Part shown: positions 30,413-40,146 of the stretch, piece after piece
Layout: each line of letters opens with the position of its first letter
Position numbering within the stretch: the stretch's first letter is position 1
DNA from: Solirubrobacterales bacterium
Lineage (GTDB): Bacteria > Actinomycetota > Thermoleophilia > Solirubrobacterales > Solirubrobacteraceae
DNA length: 64,000 nucleotides
Assembly: GCA_003132505.1 (NCBI GenBank)
Contig: PKXY01000045.1
Location: forward strand, 12,234 to 76,233
Direction of reading: 5' to 3'
Program-made: the position numbers and the translations under genes
Notes under the pieces: model-generated
Seen by the model: the letters and a program-made list of their open reading frames with translations, nothing else
Databases searched by the model: none
What the model was told of the DNA's origin: nothing

Positions 30413-31921
30413 ATGAGGACGGTTAACCGCCGCGTGATCGCCGGCACGGCGGCGCTGTGTGCAGCAGCGGCCACCATCGTGGCAGTTCGCTCGCCCGGCG
30501 AGGCTCCAGCCCAGACGACTGCACACGTCATCGCCACGGGCCACGTCGCCAGTGCCAACCGCGCCAGGGCTGCTGCGCCGCTTGGCGACTGGCCCGAGTT
30601 CGGGCTGAATCCGCAGCGAACCAACGCGACCGGCGCCGCAACCGGGATCACGGCGGCAAACGTTAAGCAGCTCCACCTGCGCCAGGTGCACCTGCCGGGC
30701 ACGGCCGACAATTCGGCGATCTTCCTCAGCAGCGTCAACGTCGACGGCACCGTCCAGAACGCGGTGATCGTCACGACGACCTACGGCATCACGGAGGCGA
30801 TCGACCCGAGCGACGGTCACACGCTCTGGCAGTTCACGCCACCCGGGATCGGGGCGTGGTCGGGCACCTACCAGTTCACGACCGCCAGCCCGATCGCCGA
30901 CTCGAGCCACCAGTACGTCTACACGACCTCGCCAAACGGCCTGGTCCACAAGCTGAGCCTCGAGAACGGCCAGGAGGCCGCCGGCTGGCCTGCGCGGATC
31001 ACGGTGCTGCCGGCGCGCGAGAAGCTGACCGCCTCGCTCAACATCGCCGACGGCGAGCTGCTCGCTACGACCGGCGGCTACATCGGCGACCAGCCGCCGT
31101 ACGTCGGCCACATCGTCGCGATCAACCTCCAGAGCGGCCAGATCGAGCACGTCTTCAACACGCTCTGCGCCAACCGGCACGCGATCATCTCCCCGCCGAC
31201 CTGCTCGGCGAGCGACTCCGCGATCCTCTCGCGGAGCGGCCCGGTCGTACTGCCCGGCGGGCACCGCGTGCTGATCGCCACCGGTAACGCTCCTTGGAAC
31301 GGCACCACGGACTTCGGCGACAGCTTGATCGAGCTGAGCCTGCCCAACCTGCGGCTGATCCAGGCCTACACACCCACCGACCAGGCGACCCTCAATAGCT
31401 CCGACAGCGACGAGGGCTCGGGCTCGCCGGCGCTGCTTCCCGGCCACCTGGCGCTGATCGGTGGCAAGGACGGCCTGCTGCGCGTGCTGAGCCTCGGCGA
31501 TCTCGACGGCCGCCGCCATCGCCTGCCTGAACAGACCGGCGGCCAGCTGCAGATCCTCCGCACACCGGGCGGCGCGATGCTGTTCAGCGCGCCAGCAGTC
31601 TCGCACTCGATGGTCTTCGTCGCCGATGGCGGCGGCACCGCCGGCTACTACGTCTCGCACCGGCGCATGCATATCGCCTGGAGCAACGCCACACACGGGA
31701 CCACGCCGGTGCTCGCGGGCGGCCTGCTCTTCGTCTACGACATGGACTCCGGCGGCGTCAACGTCTATCACCCGCACAGCGGCAAGCTGATAGCAACGCT
31801 GAGCTCGGGTACCGGGCACTGGAACAGCCCGATCGTGGTCGACGGCTACGTGATCGAGCCCGAAGGCAACGCCAACAGCGACAGCCGGAGCGGCATCCTC
31901 GACGTCTGGTCGGCCAGCTAG
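30413..31921 (+). CDS. Exported PQQ/quinoprotein-type beta-propeller protein
   Basis: A 502-residue protein with an N-terminal signal-like segment (RRVIAGTAALCAAAATIVAV) and an Ala-rich linker. The body is a beta-propeller resembling quinoprotein alcohol dehydrogenase repeats: WPEFGLNPQRTNATGA, TEAIDPSDGHTLWQFTPPG, SPALLPGHLALIGGKDGLLRVL, LLFVYDMDSGGVNVYHPHSG. Catalytic PQQ ligands are not evident, so a structural or binding role is likely. Start at 30413 follows GGAAGG (30406-30411). It lies 18 bases after the lipoprotein stop, as the last gene of the pst transcript. Confidence 0.82.
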   Translation: MRTVNRRVIAGTAALCAAAATIVAVRSPGEAPAQTTAHVIATGHVASANRARAAAPLGDWPEFGLNPQRTNATGAATGITAANVKQLHLRQVHLPGTADNSAIFLSSVNVDGTVQNAVIVTTTYGITEAIDPSDGHTLWQFTPPGIGAWSGTYQFTTASPIADSSHQYVYTTSPNGLVHKLSLENGQEAAGWPARITVLPAREKLTASLNIADGELLATTGGYIGDQPPYVGHIVAINLQSGQIEHVFNTLCANRHAIISPPTCSASDSAILSRSGPVVLPGGHRVLIATGNAPWNGTTDFGDSLIELSLPNLRLIQAYTPTDQATLNSSDSDEGSGSPALLPGHLALIGGKDGLLRVLSLGDLDGRRHRLPEQTGGQLQILRTPGGAMLFSAPAVSHSMVFVADGGGTAGYYVSHRRMHIAWSNATHGTTPVLAGGLLFVYDMDSGGVNVYHPHSGKLIATLSSGTGHWNSPIVVDGYVIEPEGNANSDSRSGILDVWSAS

Positions 31922-32024
31922 GCGTCAGCTCGACGCCGTGGCAGAAGGCGAAGTGGTCCTTGATCTCGGCCGCTGCGTCCTTCGGCTCTGGGTAGTACAA
32001 GGCTGCGTCGGCTCTCCGATTCAC
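31922..32024 (-). pseudogene. Fragment of a DUF427 domain protein
   Basis: Minus-strand bases 32024 to 31922 read VNRRADAALYYPEP, then AAEIKDHFAF and CHGVEL, which matches the end of DUF427 proteins (a WxYPdP...aaeIkdhvAFy pattern). No start codon context, no upstream domain part and no stop at the right place are present: upstream lies the end of the MMPL gene and downstream the frame runs antisense through the propeller gene. I read it as a decayed piece left by rearrangement. Confidence 0.55.
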
Positions 32025-32047
32025 GTCACGGAGGCCCGAGGCGCGGC

Positions 32048-34198
32048 TCAGACTCCCTCGGTGGCGATCTCCGCTCCCCTCGGGTCGACGTTGAGCCGCG
32101 GCAGTGCGCGGTCGAGACCGCGCGGCAGCCACCAGGCGCGCGGTCCCATCAGGGCCATGATCGCCGGCACCAGGATGGCGCGAATCAGGAACGCGTCGAG
32201 GAACACGGCTGCTGCCAGACCGACGCCGAACAGCTTGATCGTGAGGCTGTCGCCGAGCACGAACGATGCAAAGACGCAGACCATGATCGCGGCGGCAGCC
32301 GTGATCACCCGACCGGTTGCGGCGAGGCCGTGGCGCATCGCGTGCGCGGCGTCGCCGGTCCGCTCCCATTCCTCCTGCATGCGCGACATCAGGAAGACCT
32401 CGTAGTCCATCGAGAGGCCGAACACGATCGCGAACACCATCACGGGGAGGAACGAGGCAATCGGCGAGGTCGCCGAGATACCGACGATGCTGCCGAGCCA
32501 GCCCCACTGGAAGACCGCGACGACAACGCCGAACGCCGCGCCGACGCTCAGGAGATTCATCACGATCGCCTTCAGCGCGATGAACACCGAGCGGAACACA
32601 ACGAGCAACAGGAGCGCCGAGATCAGGACGACGGCGCCGATGAAGAGCGGCAGCTTGCTGGCCATGTAGCTCGAGAAGTCGGCGAACAGGGCTGTCGTGC
32701 CGCCGACGTAGACGACAGCGCCGGTGCGCTTCTCGAGCGCTGGGATCACGTCGTTGCGAAGCGTGTTCAGCAACGTCGAGGTCGCCTTTGCCCGCGGCGT
32801 CGTCTTTGGAACGACGTTGATCACCGCGATCCCGCCGTTCGGGCTGTAGGTCGCAGGAGTCACGGCGGCGACGTCCTTCTGCCGGGCGAACGCGGCGCTG
32901 AGGATCGCCGCGACCGCCGTGTCGTGCGGCTTCGGTGTCTTCGTGACCGTCTCGATCGGGCCAGTCGAGCCGGGGCCAAAGCCCTTGGACTCAAGCTGGT
33001 AGGCCTGGTAGGTGGTCGTGCTCGTCGCGTCGGTACCGGCGTCGGTCGCGCCGAGGCGCAGCGAGAGTATTGGCGAGGCGAGCACGAGCAGGACCGCCAG
33101 TGAGGCGGCCGCGCAGACGATTGGCCGGCGCTGAACGAAGGCCGCCCAGCGTTCCCAGAAGCCGCCGCCCTTGCTCTGGCGATGGCGCAGGTGGAAGGGA
33201 TCGAGGCGATCGATGCCGCGACCGAGCTTCGAGAGCACGGCCGGCAGCAGCGTGATCGCGGCGAGCATGGTGAGAAGCACGGTCAACGAGGAACCGACCG
33301 CCGGGCCGCGCAGGAACGCCACACCAACGAGCAGCTGACCGAGCATCGCGATCACGACGGTCACACCAGCGAACAGCACGGCGCGTCCCGACGTGTCCAT
33401 CGCCGTTACGATCGCCTCGTCCGGCTCGAGTCCCGCGTCGAGCCCCGAGCGGTAGCGCGTGACGACGAAGAGCGCGTAGTCGATGCCGACCCCGAGGCCG
33501 ATCATCGCGGCGAGCTCGGGGGTGAAGTTGACGACGTCGAGGACGTGGGTCAGCAGCTCGATCACGCCGAGCGATGTGCCCAGCGCGAGCAGGGCAGTGA
33601 GTAGCGGCAGACCAGCCGCGACCACGGTGCCGAAGGTCAGCAGCAGGATGATGATCGCCGCGATGATGCCCACGCCGGTCGCCGGGCCGGTCTTCGGAGG
33701 CTCGACCTGCTCGATCGGCTGACCGCCGAGCTGGACTGCGAGCGTCGCGCTGCGCGCGGCCTCGGCGGTCGAGATCACACGGTCGATCGACGTGGTCGGC
33801 AGCTGGAAGGAGCGTTCGTCGAAGAGGACCGTCGCGTAGGCGATGTGCCCGTCGGGCGCGATCTGGTGCGCTCCGACGTAGGGCGAGATGACGCCGCTGA
33901 CGTGGGCGTCGCCGGCGATCTTCGAAAGCAGACGGCCGATGTCGGAGCGCACCGCCTAGCTGACGATCGGCGCCTTGGACTCGAAGACGATCGCCGCCTG
34001 GTCGCCGCGACGCTGGGGAAAGTCCTTGGTCAGGAGGTTGATCGCGAGCTGTGAGCCCGAGGTGCTCGGGCCCTTGAAGTTGCTGTTGTAGCTCGAGCCG
34101 GCCGCCAGCCCGGCGGCATTTGCTGCGATCAGGACGACTACCCAGCCGACGATCACGGTGCGGCGGTGCGCGATACACCAGCGTGCGAGTCCTTTCAT
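32048..34198 (-). pseudogene. MMPL/RND-type exporter interrupted by one in-frame amber codon
   Basis: Reading from the ATG at 34198, codon 81 is TAG (33958-33956) and the same frame then continues open to 32048, 716 codons in all. The first 80 residues are a genuine MMPL N terminus (HRRTVIVGWVVVLIAANAAG, first membrane helix, then a periplasmic start), and the rest has two sets of helices, MIGLGVGIDYALFVVTRYR and IVFGLSMDYEVFLMSRMQEEW, the paired GxxxDY proton-relay motifs. MMPL proteins export lipids or drugs. It is divergent from a TetR regulator. Nonsense mutation, sequence error or readthrough are all possible; no frame change is involved. Confidence 0.88.
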
Positions 34199-34257
34199 CG
34201 ATCAACCCCCGGCTGGTCGCTTTCTCGGTTTCGGCGAACACGCTAGCACAAGTGAGA

Positions 34258-34279
34258 GTTACCGTTCCGCTTTGGTAAC
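34258..34279. promoter_or_regulatory. TetR-type operator in the divergent MMPL/TetR promoter
   Basis: GTTACC (34258-34263) and GGTAAC (34274-34279) form an inverted repeat with a ten-base spacer, the size expected of a TetR-family dimer site, 12 bases before the tetR ATG. TAACAT (34276-34281) inside it can serve as the tetR -10 element, so binding would give autorepression. Confidence 0.65.
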
Positions 34280-34291
34280 ATACGTCACAAC

Positions 34292-34894
34292 ATGGCCACG
34301 ACCTCGCCCGACCGCGCGCTGCGCGTCGACGCGCAGCGCAACCAGGACCGAATCGTCGCGGCGGCGCACGAAGCGTTCGCCGAGTTGGGCTACGAGGTCA
34401 CGATCGAGGAGATCGCGCGGCGCGCCGGCGTCGGCGCAGCGACTATCTACCGGCGCTTCCCGACGAAGGAACGACTGCTGCACGCGATCTTCGACACCCG
34501 TATCGGCGAGCTCGAGCTCGACATCGCGGCCGCCACGGCGATGCCCGATCCGTGGGAGGCGCTGCTCGCCGGCATCCGCGCGCTGATCGAGATTCAGACC
34601 GCGAACATGGTCTTCCTCCAAGCGCTCGACCAGTCAGGCGTGATGCTCGAGCTGAAGGACGAGATCAACGTCCGTGTCTTCGAGCCGCTCAGCGTCCTCT
34701 TCTCTCGCGCCCAGGCCAGCGGACAGATCCGCGGCGACCTCGACCCCTCAGAGCTCCCGCTCCTGATCCAGATGGTCACCGCAACGGCAAAACACACCCC
34801 CACGTGCCCGACGCCGGCGAGCGCTGTGCGCTACCTGGCGCTCCTCGCCGACGCTCTGCGCACGCCAACCCCCAGCGTGCTCCCGCCCGGCTAG
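34292..34894 (+). CDS. TetR family transcriptional regulator
   Basis: A 200-residue repressor. The N-terminal helix-turn-helix is at residues about 15-60: RIVAAAHEAFAELGYEVTIE, EIARRAGVGAATIYRRFPTK and ERLLHAIF. The C-terminal ligand domain is helical and of standard size. It is transcribed divergently from the MMPL exporter with a shared operator, the usual arrangement for a local efflux repressor. Confidence 0.93.
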   Translation: MATTSPDRALRVDAQRNQDRIVAAAHEAFAELGYEVTIEEIARRAGVGAATIYRRFPTKERLLHAIFDTRIGELELDIAAATAMPDPWEALLAGIRALIEIQTANMVFLQALDQSGVMLELKDEINVRVFEPLSVLFSRAQASGQIRGDLDPSELPLLIQMVTATAKHTPTCPTPASAVRYLALLADALRTPTPSVLPPG

Positions 34895-34932
34895 CAGCGG
34901 CGAGCGTGCGCTAAGACGGCCTCTGAGGTACC

Positions 34933-34962
34933 CGATTGATCCGGCGACGGCCGGATCAATCG
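34933..34962. terminator. Bidirectional terminator between tetR and the aldehyde dehydrogenase
   Basis: CGATTGATCCGG (34933-34944) pairs perfectly with CCGGATCAATCG (34951-34962) around a six-base loop. The aldehyde dehydrogenase stop codon lies inside the distal arm. Confidence 0.8.
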
Positions 34963-36383
34963 AGCTTGGCCATCACGTGCTTGATGACCGTGTAGTCCTC
35001 CAGCGAGTAGATCGAGAGATCCTTGCCGTAGCCGGATTGCTTGAAGCCACCGTGCGGCATCTCGGAGACAAGCGGGATGTGGTCGTTGATCCAGACGCAG
35101 CCGAAGCGCAGCGCCTTGGAGACGCGAAGCGCCCGCTTGACGTCGCGCGTCCAGACCGAGGAAGCCAGACCGTAGGGCGTTCCGTTGGCCCACTTGATCG
35201 CCTCCTCCTCGTCGCTGAAGCGCTGCACCGTGATGACCGGCCCGAAGATCTCGCGCTGAATCAGCTCGTCGTCCTGCTCCAGCCCGGCGAGCACCGTGGG
35301 TTCGAGGAAGAAGCCTGAACCAGCCGGTTCGTTGCCGCCCGTGACGAGCTCGACGTGCTTGCCGCGCCGCTCGAGCAGACCCTCCACACGCTCGCGCTGG
35401 CGCGCCGAGTTGAGCGGCCCGAGCGTCGTGTCCTCGGCCAAGGTGTCGCCGAGGACGAGCCCTTGGGCCTGTTCGGAGAGTCCAGCGACGACCTCGTCGT
35501 AGACCTTGGGACCGGCGAGTACGCGCGTCGCAGCGGTGCAGTCTTGCCCGGCGTTGTAGTAGCCGGTGCCGGCGATCGTCTCGAGCGCGCTCTCCAGCTC
35601 GACGTCGTCGAACACCACGACCGGGGCCTTGCCGCCAAGCTCGAGGTGGACGCGCTTCAGCGTCGTCGCCGCGCTGGCGGCGATCCGCTTCCCGGTCTCA
35701 ACCGAACCGGTGAGCGAGACCATGTCGACGTCCGGATGGTCGACGAGCGCCTGCCCGGCCGGGTCGCCGTGGCCGCAGACCACGTTGAGGACTCCCGCCG
35801 GCAGGAACTCGGCCGCCAGTTCAGCGAGGCGGAGCGCGGTGATCGGGGTTGTCTCGGCCGGTTTGAGCACGATCGTGTTGCCGGTCGCCAGCGCCGGGCC
35901 GATCTTCCAGATCGCCATCAACAACGGGTAGTTCCAAGGCGCGATCTGACCGATCACGCCCACCGGCTCGCGCCGGACGTAGGACGTGTAGCCCTCGAGA
36001 TACTCGCCCGCGGCGCGGCCTTCAAGGCAACGAGCTGCGCTCGCAAAGAACCGCAGGTTGTCTGCCGCGACCGGAATCTCGTCGTTTCGCATCGCCGACA
36101 GCGGCTTGCCGGCATTCATCGAGTCATCGCGGGCGAGCTCGTCGCCGTGCTCCTCGACCGCGGTCGCCAGGCCGAGCAGCGCCTCAGCGCGCTCGGCGGG
36201 CGTCGTCTGCGACCAGCCCTCGAACGCGCGGCGCGCGGCGCCCACCGCGGCATCGATGTCGACGGCACCGGAAAGCGGCGCCTGTGCGATCGTCTCGCCG
36301 GTCGCGGGGTTCAGAACCGGCTCGCTCGCGCCGTCCGCCGGTGCGACGAAGGCGCCATTGATGAAGTTCTCGAGTTCTCGCAA
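34956..36383 (-). CDS. Gamma-aminobutyraldehyde dehydrogenase-like NAD-dependent aldehyde dehydrogenase
   Basis: A 475-residue ALDH superfamily enzyme. Visible: [20 protein letters not shown], the Rossmann [14 protein letters not shown], the catalytic Glu in [15 protein letters not shown] and the catalytic Cys in [17 protein letters not shown], then EIFGPVITV. The GQDCTAATR form of the active-site loop and [16 protein letters not shown] are characteristic of aminobutyraldehyde dehydrogenases (PatD/YdcW type), oxidising 4-aminobutanal to GABA. It is the last gene of a four-gene minus-strand cluster with an aminotransferase, fitting putrescine catabolism. Confidence 0.88.
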   Translation of the reverse strand: MRELENFINGAFVAPADGASEPVLNPATGETIAQAPLSGAVDIDAAVGAARRAFEGWSQTTPAERAEALLGLATAVEEHGDELARDDSMNAGKPLSAMRNDEIPVAADNLRFFASAARCLEGRAAGEYLEGYTSYVRREPVGVIGQIAPWNYPLLMAIWKIGPALATGNTIVLKPAETTPITALRLAELAAEFLPAGVLNVVCGHGDPAGQALVDHPDVDMVSLTGSVETGKRIAASAATTLKRVHLELGGKAPVVVFDDVELESALETIAGTGYYNAGQDCTAATRVLAGPKVYDEVVAGLSEQAQGLVLGDTLAEDTTLGPLNSARQRERVEGLLERRGKHVELVTGGNEPAGSGFFLEPTVLAGLEQDDELIQREIFGPVITVQRFSDEEEAIKWANGTPYGLASSVWTRDVKRALRVSKALRFGCVWINDHIPLVSEMPHGGFKQSGYGKDLSIYSLEDYTVIKHVMAKLD

Positions 36384-36397
36384 CGTCCCTCCCTTGA

Positions 36398-37519
36398 TTA
36401 GGCGGCGCCGAGCGCCGCCTCGATAGGCACCGGCTCCTCGCCGATGCTGCGAGCAACCGCCGCGTGCGTTGCCACGCCGCCGGCGACGTTGACACCTCGG
36501 CGGAGCCCCGGATCGACGGCCACCGCCCCAGCGACGCCGCGGTCGGCGAGCGCCAGCACGTACGGCAGCGTCGCGTTCGCGAGCGCGTGCGTGGCGGTCA
36601 CCGGCACCGCCCCGGGCATGTTCGTGACGCAGTAGTGCGTGATTCCGTCGACCTCGAACGTCGGCTCGTGATGGGTGGTCGGTCGCGACGTCTCGAAGCA
36701 GCCGCCCTGGTCGATCGCAACATCGACCAGAACGGTGCCGGGCCGCATCATCGCGAGCTGGCTGCGACGGATCACGTACGGAGCGCGGTCACCGACGACG
36801 AGCACCGCTCCGATCACCAGGTCGACTCGCGGCAGCATCTCCTCGATCGCGAGCGTCGAGGAGTGGACGGTCGAGCAGCGACCGCCGAGCGCCACCTCAA
36901 GCTCGCGCAGGCGGTCGATCGAGATGTCGAAGATGAAGACGTCGGCACCGAGACCGATAGCGACGGCGGCGGCGTGCTGGCCAACATTGCCGCCGCCGAT
37001 GATCATCACGTTCGCGGCGGCGACCCCGGGGACGCCGCCGAGCAGCACGCCGCGGCCGCCGAGCGGCTTCTCGAGCATGAAGGCGCCGGCTTGCGTCGCG
37101 AGCCGGCCCGCGATCTCCGACATCGGCGCGAGCAGCGGCAACCGTCCGTGGCGATCCTCGACCGTCTCGTAGGCGATGCACGTGGCGCCCGACGCGCAGA
37201 GCGCACGCGTGAGCTCGGGCGCCGGCGCGAGGTGCAGGTAGGTGAACAGGATCTGTCCCGGACGCAGGCGCGCAACCTCGAAGTCGAGCGGCTCCTTGAC
37301 CTTGACCACCATGTCGGCGTCCGCGAAGAGCGACTGCGCGTCTGCGACGATTGCTGCGCCCTGGCCCGTGAACTGCTCGTCGGAGAAGCCGCTCGCGAGG
37401 CCGGCGCCGGCCTCGACCAGCACCTCGTGATCGTGCTCGCACAGCTCGCGCACGCCGGCCGGCGTGATCGATATGCGGTACTCGTCAGCCTTCGTCTCGC
37501 GCGGGACGCCGACCTTCAT
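36398..37519 (-). CDS. ald: Alanine dehydrogenase
   Basis: A 373-residue NAD-dependent enzyme converting L-alanine to pyruvate and ammonia. [20 protein letters not shown] is the family start; [13 protein letters not shown], the conserved Lys/His region, the glycine-rich [20 protein letters not shown] and [18 protein letters not shown] are all present. Its start overlaps the end of the saccharopine-dehydrogenase-like gene by four bases. In this cluster it can regenerate pyruvate from the alanine formed by a pyruvate-dependent transaminase. Confidence 0.96.
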   Translation of the reverse strand: MKVGVPRETKADEYRISITPAGVRELCEHDHEVLVEAGAGLASGFSDEQFTGQGAAIVADAQSLFADADMVVKVKEPLDFEVARLRPGQILFTYLHLAPAPELTRALCASGATCIAYETVEDRHGRLPLLAPMSEIAGRLATQAGAFMLEKPLGGRGVLLGGVPGVAAANVMIIGGGNVGQHAAAVAIGLGADVFIFDISIDRLRELEVALGGRCSTVHSSTLAIEEMLPRVDLVIGAVLVVGDRAPYVIRRSQLAMMRPGTVLVDVAIDQGGCFETSRPTTHHEPTFEVDGITHYCVTNMPGAVPVTATHALANATLPYVLALADRGVAGAVAVDPGLRRGVNVAGGVATHAAVARSIGEEPVPIEAALGAA

Positions 37520-38625
37520 GCTGCGAGCTCTTCAACCTGGACGCTGATCTCACAGCTGCGCGTCGCAACCTCGGCGAAGAGATCCTCTGGAGCGATGCAG
37601 CGCTCCGGGAATTGGGCGCCGATTGCATCGATCCGCCCGCGCGCCAGGAGCCGCACCGCAGCCACCGCGGGGGCCGCAGTCGAGACGACCGAGCCACCGA
37701 GACGAAACGGCACATGAGGGTTCGTGACGCTTCGAACACGAACCGCTCGGCCGCCGCCGCGCGCCTCGATCAAATGTATGGAGACCGTTTCATCTGATGG
37801 TGGCGCGGCCTCGCGCTGCGCGCGGGCGATGTCCTCCAGGCCCCCCTGGGCGAGCTCGCGCAGGCGCTTCTCGATGGTCGGCGATAGCGACAGACGGAAG
37901 GAGCACTCGGCGCAGTCGAAGCTCTTACCGAAGCTGACGAGCTCGGAGTGGAGCGTGTAGATCGTTTCGGCGCTGCCGATCGGGTCGCCAAAATCGACCG
38001 TGCCGCCACTGGTGAGCGGTTTGATCTCAGTCGGCCTGCCGTCGCGGAGCACGACGGGCTTGAGCGTCACCTCGTCGATCAGCGTCTGGACCGCGTAGGG
38101 CGGGCTGAAGGATCCCGGCGGGTTGAAGTCGCGGCCGCCGGCGACGATGTCGATCGAGTCGACGGCACCGAGCTCCGCGACGGCGCGGGCCGCCATCAGG
38201 TTCGTCTTGCCGGGGCTCGAGCCCATGCCGAGCAGGGCAAGCCGCCCCGCGTGCTCGAAGCGATCATTCAGCTCGAGCTGCTCCATCGTGACGTGGTAGA
38301 GACCGCCGAGGTCGATGTAGTCGCAGCTGGCCGCAAGACAGGCCTCCATCGCGTCGAGGTTCACGCGGTATGACGCGGTGTTGATCAGTACATCGTGTCC
38401 CGCAAGCTGCTCCGCGAGCCCGGCGCGCGCATCGGCCGCCCGCGCGGCGGCCTTCTCGCCGCCGTGCGCAGTCGCGGCAGCTGCCGCGCGCTCGCCGTCG
38501 AGATCCAGCGCGAGCACGCTCACAACCTCGTCGGAGGCCGCAAGGTCCTCGAGGATCGCAGGCGCGATCGTGCCCGCTGCGCCCAGGACGACGACGCGCA
38601 ACTGCCCTTTGCCGTTCGCGCTCAC
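37516..38625 (-). CDS. Saccharopine dehydrogenase-like NAD(P)-binding protein
   Basis: A 369-residue protein. The N-terminal Rossmann fold is clear (VVVLGAAGTIAPAILEDLA, then AGHDVLINTASYRVNLDAME and CDYIDLGGLYHV), followed by LGMGSSPGKTNLMAARAV, the saccharopine reductase C-terminal type. Members of this group include lysine 6-dehydrogenases and carboxynorspermidine dehydrogenase-like enzymes, so oxidation of an amine or diamino acid is a reasonable guess. It lies between the aminotransferase and ald in one operon; the exact reaction cannot be read from the sequence. Confidence 0.8.
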   Translation of the reverse strand: MSANGKGQLRVVVLGAAGTIAPAILEDLAASDEVVSVLALDLDGERAAAAATAHGGEKAAARAADARAGLAEQLAGHDVLINTASYRVNLDAMEACLAASCDYIDLGGLYHVTMEQLELNDRFEHAGRLALLGMGSSPGKTNLMAARAVAELGAVDSIDIVAGGRDFNPPGSFSPPYAVQTLIDEVTLKPVVLRDGRPTEIKPLTSGGTVDFGDPIGSAETIYTLHSELVSFGKSFDCAECSFRLSLSPTIEKRLRELAQGGLEDIARAQREAAPPSDETVSIHLIEARGGGRAVRVRSVTNPHVPFRLGGSVVSTAAPAVAAVRLLARGRIDAIGAQFPERCIAPEDLFAEVATRSCEISVQVEELAA

Positions 38626-38635
38626 TGCGGGCCGC

Positions 38636-40012
38636 TCAGGCGATGCGCTCGCTCGCGGCGGTGAGCACCGTACGCAGCACGTGTCCGACCTCCTCGAACT
38701 GTTCGCTGTCGGCGATCAGCGGCAGCGCGAGTTGAATCACCGGGTCACCGCGATCATCGGCGCGGCAGATCAGACCGTTGCGGTACAGCTCGCCGGAGAG
38801 AAAGCCGCGCAGCAGGTCCTCGGACTCGTCGTCGTTGAACGTCTCCTTGGTTGTCTGGTCCTTGACGAGCTCTACAGCCTGGAAGAAGCCGGCGCCGCGA
38901 ACATCGCCGACGATCGGGATGTCCCGCAGATCCTCAAGCATCGCGCGGAACTCGCCCTCCTTGTCGCGGACGTGCGCGCAGAGGTCCTCGCGCTCGAAGA
39001 TGTCGAGGTTCGCCATGGCGACCGCAGCCGCCACCGGGTGACCACCGAAGGTGAAGCCGTGCGCGAAGCTGCGCGTTCCCTGTAGGAACGGTTCGGCAAG
39101 GCGATCGGAGACGATCATCGCCCCCATCGGGACGTTGGCCGACGTCAGTCCCTTCGCAGTCGTGATGATGTCCGGGATGTAGCCGAAGCGCTCGGAACCG
39201 AAGTAGTAGCCGAGCCGGCCCCAGGAGCAGATCACCTCATCGGAGATCAGCAGCACGTTGTTGGCGTCGCAGATCTCCCGCACCCGCTGGAAATAGCCCT
39301 CCTGCGGCACCAGGCAGCCGCCGCCGTTCTGGACCGGCTCGAGGATCACGGCGGCGACCGTGTCCGGGCCCTCGAACTCGATCCGCTCGGCAATCGCCTC
39401 AGCGGCCCACAGCGGGTCGCGGTCCGCGGGCCAACGGTAGCTGTTCGTGTTCGGCACGTGGCAGCCGCCGGGCGTGAGCGGCTCGAACTGCTCGCGAATC
39501 GAGGTGATCCCGGTCGCTGACAGCGCCCCGAGCGAGGTGCCGTGATAGGCGATCTCGCGCGCGATCACCTTCGTCTTCTGGGCGTAGCCCGTGAGGCGGT
39601 GGTAGTTGCGCGCGAGCTTCAGGGCGCTCTCAACCGCCTCCGAGCCGCCGGAGGTAAAGAAGACGCGGTTCAGGTCCGCCGGGGCAAGCGAGGCGATCCG
39701 TGTCGCGAGCTCGATCGCGCGCGGGTGCGCGTAGCTCCAAGTCGTGTAGAAGTCGAGCTCGCGGATCTGTGCCGCCGCCGCCTCGGCCAGCTCCGGCCTG
39801 CCATGTCCAGCGTTGACGCAGAACAGCGCGGCGAGGCCGTCGAGGTAGCGTTTGCCATCCGCGTCATAGACGTAGCAACCCTCTCCCGCGACGATGATCG
39901 GCAGCGGCGCGTGCGGGTCGCTGCCAAGCCGCGAGAAGTGCATCCAGAGGTGCCGGCGAGCAAGCTCGGACAGCTCAATGGTCGAGTACTCGTGGGTGGC
40001 GGTGATGGACAC
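38636..40012 (-). CDS. Class III (omega) aminotransferase, putrescine/beta-amine:pyruvate type
   Basis: A 458-residue PLP enzyme. I start it at the GTG at 40012, preceded by GGAGG nine bases away; the open frame reaches 40126 but that part is not protein-like. Features: GCYVYDADGKRYLDGLAALF, FFTSGGSEAVESALKLARNY, VILEPVQNGGGCLVP, LLISDEVICSWGRLG and the PLP lysine in ITTAKGLTSANVPMGAMI. It is likely to move an amino group from a diamine or omega-amino acid to pyruvate. Co-transcribed with the three dehydrogenases and divergent from an APC permease. Confidence 0.9.
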   Translation of the reverse strand: MSITATHEYSTIELSELARRHLWMHFSRLGSDPHAPLPIIVAGEGCYVYDADGKRYLDGLAALFCVNAGHGRPELAEAAAAQIRELDFYTTWSYAHPRAIELATRIASLAPADLNRVFFTSGGSEAVESALKLARNYHRLTGYAQKTKVIAREIAYHGTSLGALSATGITSIREQFEPLTPGGCHVPNTNSYRWPADRDPLWAAEAIAERIEFEGPDTVAAVILEPVQNGGGCLVPQEGYFQRVREICDANNVLLISDEVICSWGRLGYYFGSERFGYIPDIITTAKGLTSANVPMGAMIVSDRLAEPFLQGTRSFAHGFTFGGHPVAAAVAMANLDIFEREDLCAHVRDKEGEFRAMLEDLRDIPIVGDVRGAGFFQAVELVKDQTTKETFNDDESEDLLRGFLSGELYRNGLICRADDRGDPVIQLALPLIADSEQFEEVGHVLRTVLTAASERIA

Positions 40013-40146
40013 GACGCTCTGCCTCCGATGCCGGTTGCCTAGCTCACACGCTAACACCACCGCGGGGAGCGCATCACGACACCGCGGTTTGCGATTCAAT
40101 ACGCGCCTTCCCAGGGGTGTGGGCAAGGTCGACTAGGGAGGCAGCC

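Noticed and set aside
30398..31819. 473-codon minus-strand frame
   Set aside because: Antisense to the propeller gene, which has signal peptide and repeat motifs.
36464..37717. 417-codon plus-strand frame
   Set aside because: Antisense to alanine dehydrogenase and the saccharopine-like gene.
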